The translations under genes and the position numbers were made by a program. This document shows, piece by piece, positions 62,003 through 64,000 of a stretch of DNA of 64,000 bases. Origin of the DNA: RDXT01 sp033765305 (lineage in GTDB: Bacteria > Bacteroidota > Bacteroidia > J057); contig JANRID010000052.1 of assembly GCA_033765305.1 (NCBI GenBank), positions 24,686 to 88,685 of the forward strand, read 5' to 3'. Position 1 is the stretch's first letter. The number at the start of each line of letters is the position of its first letter. The notes under the pieces were generated by a model, which worked only from the letters and a program-made list of their open reading frames with translations, was not told the DNA's origin and ran no database searches.

Positions 62003-63220
62003 TTGCGTACGATCCTGATTGTCAGTACCGGATTTCTCTGGCCCCTGCACGGCGAGCGGGAGCGCAGCCTGTATCAGCTGGTCAAAGGCCTGCACGGGAG
62101 CGGTGTGCAGGTGACGGTGCTCGGCATGCATTCGCCCCGAAGCCCGGTCAACCTCCGCAGCCTGCCCTCGCCGATGCCCGAATGGGCCGACTACCGCCTG
62201 GTGGAGGTGAACACGCACGTAGGCACCGGGGATCTGCTTGCCGGATTCGTCTTCAGCGAAGACACCGTGCACATCCGGCGCTTTCAGTCGCGGCGCTTCG
62301 AAGACGAGCTGGACCTGCTGCTCGAAAAAGAGCCCTTCGAGGTGGTGCAGCTGGAATCGGCCTGGCTGCTGCACTGTGTGCCGATGATCCGCAGGCACCT
62401 GCCCAAGGCGGTTATCGCCCTGCGCCCGCACCGGATCGAGTGGGAATTCTGGGAGCAGCGCGCCAATCTGGAGCGCAATCCCCTGCGCGAGTATTTCTGC
62501 CGGGAGAATGCCTTCCGCATCCGGCCGAAGGAGGAATTTGCCATGGCGGCCGGGGCCTATGATGTCTGCGTGCCCATGTCGGGGCGGGATGAAGGCAAGC
62601 TGAAGGAACTGGGACTCAAGAAGCCCAGCTTCGTGCTGCCGGTGGGCGCGGATGCGTCCGCGTCCGGCGGCGAAGCCGTGTTTCCCTCCGTCTACCTGCG
62701 CGGCCCCTTCGGCCCGGTGCCGGTGCGGCGGGGGGCGGAATGGTTTCTGCGCGAGGTATGGCCGCAGGTGCACCGTGCGCACCCGAAGGTGCGCTGCAGC
62801 CTCATCGGCGCGCAGCTGCCGCCGGAGTTCCGCGCCTTCGGGCGCGGGCAGGTGACCGTCTCCGACGACGAGGAGGAGGCTGAAGCGGCGATCGGCGAAT
62901 CGTCGATCCTGGCTGCGCCGGTGCTGGGCGGCGGCCCGCTGCGCTATGCGCTGGCCGAAGGCATGATCCGCGGCAAGGCTGTGGTCGCCACGCCCCAGGC
63001 TGCCGAGGGCATCGGCCTCAAGCACGGCGACCAGGTGCTGATCGCCTCCGATGCCGGCGCCTTTGCCAGCCACCTGCATGCGCTCATCGAGCACCGCAGC
63101 CTGGCCGACACCCTCGGCGCGCACGCCGCCGCCTTTGCCCGCAGCCGCCTCGAAAACCGGGCCCTCGCCGGCAAGCTGGCCGCTTTCTACGACCAGCAGA
63201 TTGCGGCGAAGACGAAGTGA
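62003..63220 (+). CDS. Glycosyltransferase, GT4-like
   Basis: 405 residues if started at TTG 62003 (LRTILIVSTGFLWPLHGERE); an earlier in-frame TTG at 61973 lies within the promoter box and there is no ATG upstream of residue 37. GT-B layout: an N-terminal Rossmann half (GERERSLYQLVKGLHGSGVQ) and a C-terminal half with AEWFLREVWPQVHRAHPKVR, APVLGGGPLRYALAEGMIRG and KAVVATPQAAEG. The usual E(x7)E nucleotide-sugar motif is replaced by GGGPLRYALAEGMIRGKAVV, the variant seen in sugar transferases of the PelF/ExpE7 kind. Acceptor and donor are unknown. Confidence 0.83.
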   Translation: MRTILIVSTGFLWPLHGERERSLYQLVKGLHGSGVQVTVLGMHSPRSPVNLRSLPSPMPEWADYRLVEVNTHVGTGDLLAGFVFSEDTVHIRRFQSRRFEDELDLLLEKEPFEVVQLESAWLLHCVPMIRRHLPKAVIALRPHRIEWEFWEQRANLERNPLREYFCRENAFRIRPKEEFAMAAGAYDVCVPMSGRDEGKLKELGLKKPSFVLPVGADASASGGEAVFPSVYLRGPFGPVPVRRGAEWFLREVWPQVHRAHPKVRCSLIGAQLPPEFRAFGRGQVTVSDDEEEAEAAIGESSILAAPVLGGGPLRYALAEGMIRGKAVVATPQAAEGIGLKHGDQVLIASDAGAFASHLHALIEHRSLADTLGAHAAAFARSRLENRALAGKLAAFYDQQIAAKTK

Positions 63221-63317
63221 GCGGCAGCCCTGCCGGATTCGCCCAATAAAACCGCCCGCCGGGCGTTGAAGATAGGATGACTTGCAGATTGCCGGCGGAT
63301 ATGCGGCCTTCTGTATG

Positions 63318-63325
63318 CATCTTTG
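63318..63325 (+). promoter_or_regulatory. Candidate TAnnTTTG-like box of the last gene
   Basis: CATCTTTG, one mismatch to TAnnTTTG, 13 nt before the ATG at 63339. There is no good upstream TTTG at 19 nt. Confidence 0.35.
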
Positions 63326-63338
63326 CAAAAAGCGGAGT

Positions 63339-64000
63339 ATGAAGCCTGTCATCCTGATTTCCCTGCTTGCGCTGCTGCCCCTGGCCGGCCTGCACGCGCA
63401 GCAGCGCGCACGCTACAAGCCCCAGGTGCATGAGCTGCAGCTCATCGCCCTGAATGCCAGCCGTATCCCGGCCTACCGCGACGGCTACCTCAACGGCGTC
63501 GCCGCCCTGACGCCTGTATCCGGATTCCGCTACACCTGGCACCTGCGCCTGGCCGACGGCCTGCGGGCGGGCGTTGTGCGGCGCACGATGCCGCTGGAGT
63601 TTGAAGCCCTGCGGACAGACGGCATGCAGACCCTGCGCCGCAGCGACCTCGAAGCGCGGCTGGGCTACGCCCGCTACCTGCATACGGGCGCGTGGCGCGT
63701 GCATGCAGGCGCGGAGGGCCTGCTGAACTTCGGGCAGGCCCGCTTCACGGGGATTAATCCGATGTCGATGGGGCCTGTTCCGGTGCCGTACGAAGGCGAG
63801 ATCCGGTTCCGGCAGGCAGGCGCTGCCGTGCTGGCCGGTGCCAGCCGCTTCTTCGGCCCGCACCTCTCCCTGGGCCTCGAAGCCGACCTGTACGCCGCGC
63901 GCCTGCTCTCGCAGACCTTCAGCTACCCCAACCCCGACGGGTTCCAGGCGCGTCCGGACGCGGTGGCAGATCAGCAGCTTGGCATGAATCTGTACGTGAC
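63339..64000 (+). CDS. Exported envelope protein, truncated by the window end
   Basis: The first 220 residues of a longer protein. A signal peptide is present (VILISLLALLPLAGLHA). The mature part has strands alternating with short turns (YRDGYLNGVAALTPVSGFRY, LRRSDLEARLGYARYLHTG, WRVHAGAEGLLNFGQARFTG), as in outer-membrane barrel proteins. The 3' end lies beyond 64000, so neither the family nor the length can be judged. The gap before it (63221-63338) shows no other gene. Confidence 0.6.
   Translation, partial: MKPVILISLLALLPLAGLHAQQRARYKPQVHELQLIALNASRIPAYRDGYLNGVAALTPVSGFRYTWHLRLADGLRAGVVRRTMPLEFEALRTDGMQTLRRSDLEARLGYARYLHTGAWRVHAGAEGLLNFGQARFTGINPMSMGPVPVPYEGEIRFRQAGAAVLAGASRFFGPHLSLGLEADLYAARLLSQTFSYPNPDGFQARPDAVADQQLGMNLYV

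Noticed and set aside
59606..63352. A 1248-codon frame antisense to EF-G2 and the glycosyltransferase
   Set aside because: Codon-bias artefact spanning two unrelated genes and the terminator between them.
1..64000. CRISPR arrays, rRNA and tRNA genes, IS elements, prophage
   Set aside because: No spaced identical repeats, rRNA or tRNA-like folds, transposase or phage structural genes were seen on reading both strands, though a small divergent RNA could be missed without a covariance-model scan.

Overview
The window is a GC-rich chromosomal stretch of a Bacteroidota bacterium, most likely a saprospirian or similar marine-type lineage; the exact genus cannot be read from the sequence. The evidence is two proteins ending in type IX secretion (T9SS) sorting domains, SprB-type repeats, two TonB-dependent receptors with carboxypeptidase-regulatory N-domains, a DUF1080 lipoprotein, an EF-G2-type paralog, and several Bacteroidota promoters (TTTG/TTG, about 19 nt, then TAnnTTTG). 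Genes are densely packed on both strands. I see no rRNA, tRNA, CRISPR array, transposase or phage gene.

Layout. 1-4.4 kb: an accessory restriction-modification locus (nuclease-methylase fusion plus specificity subunit) beside an AT-rich membrane-protein gene. 4.5-10.5 kb: one giant alpha-2-macroglobulin gene. 10.9-14 kb: a secreted SprB-repeat protein. 14.3-17.8 kb: a minus-strand operon-like run (outer-membrane protein, CDF cation transporter, phosphopantetheinyl transferase, DUF4403) with overlapping stops and starts. 18-20 kb: a lipoprotein and a saccharopine-dehydrogenase-like enzyme. 20.2-22.1 kb: an ECF sigma factor overlapping a membrane-anchored protein with a C-terminal barrel-like domain. 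22.2-28 kb: pyruvate dehydrogenase E2, an aldo/keto reductase, a flavin hydroxy-acid dehydrogenase and two secreted proteins. 28-33 kb: a Ca2+-type P-ATPase, DUF389 and DUF2064 proteins. 33-38.5 kb: a TonB receptor, a secreted nucleoside hydrolase, and prfB with its programmed frameshift. 38.5-42.8 kb: a gene remnant, a Uma2 nuclease-like protein, a T9SS-secreted M4 metalloprotease and a MaoC hydratase. 43-44.3 kb: an AT-richer BglII-like type II R-M pair. 44.4-50.9 kb: AlkB-like hydroxylase, an SDR, an unknown protein, an alpha/beta-hydrolase:2OG-oxygenase fusion, a Dabb lipoprotein and a pirin. 51-56 kb: Prc protease, a small ORF, an AAA/DUF4143 ATPase with tandem palindromic operators, and PhoD. 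56.4-64 kb: a TonB receptor, lysoplasmalogenase, an EF-G2-like factor, a glycosyltransferase and a truncated envelope protein.

Many products act at the envelope or are exported: receptors, T9SS cargo, lipoproteins, A2M, Prc and PhoD. Two independent R-M systems sit in DNA of visibly different composition and are the clearest signs of transfer. I did not find a convincing wholly new multi-gene system. The strongest leads are the helicase-less R-M fusion with a mosaic specificity subunit, the hydrolase-oxygenase fusion carrying an internal promoter, the sigma/envelope-spanning pair, the autoregulated AAA ATPase, and the EF-G paralog lacking the catalytic histidine.
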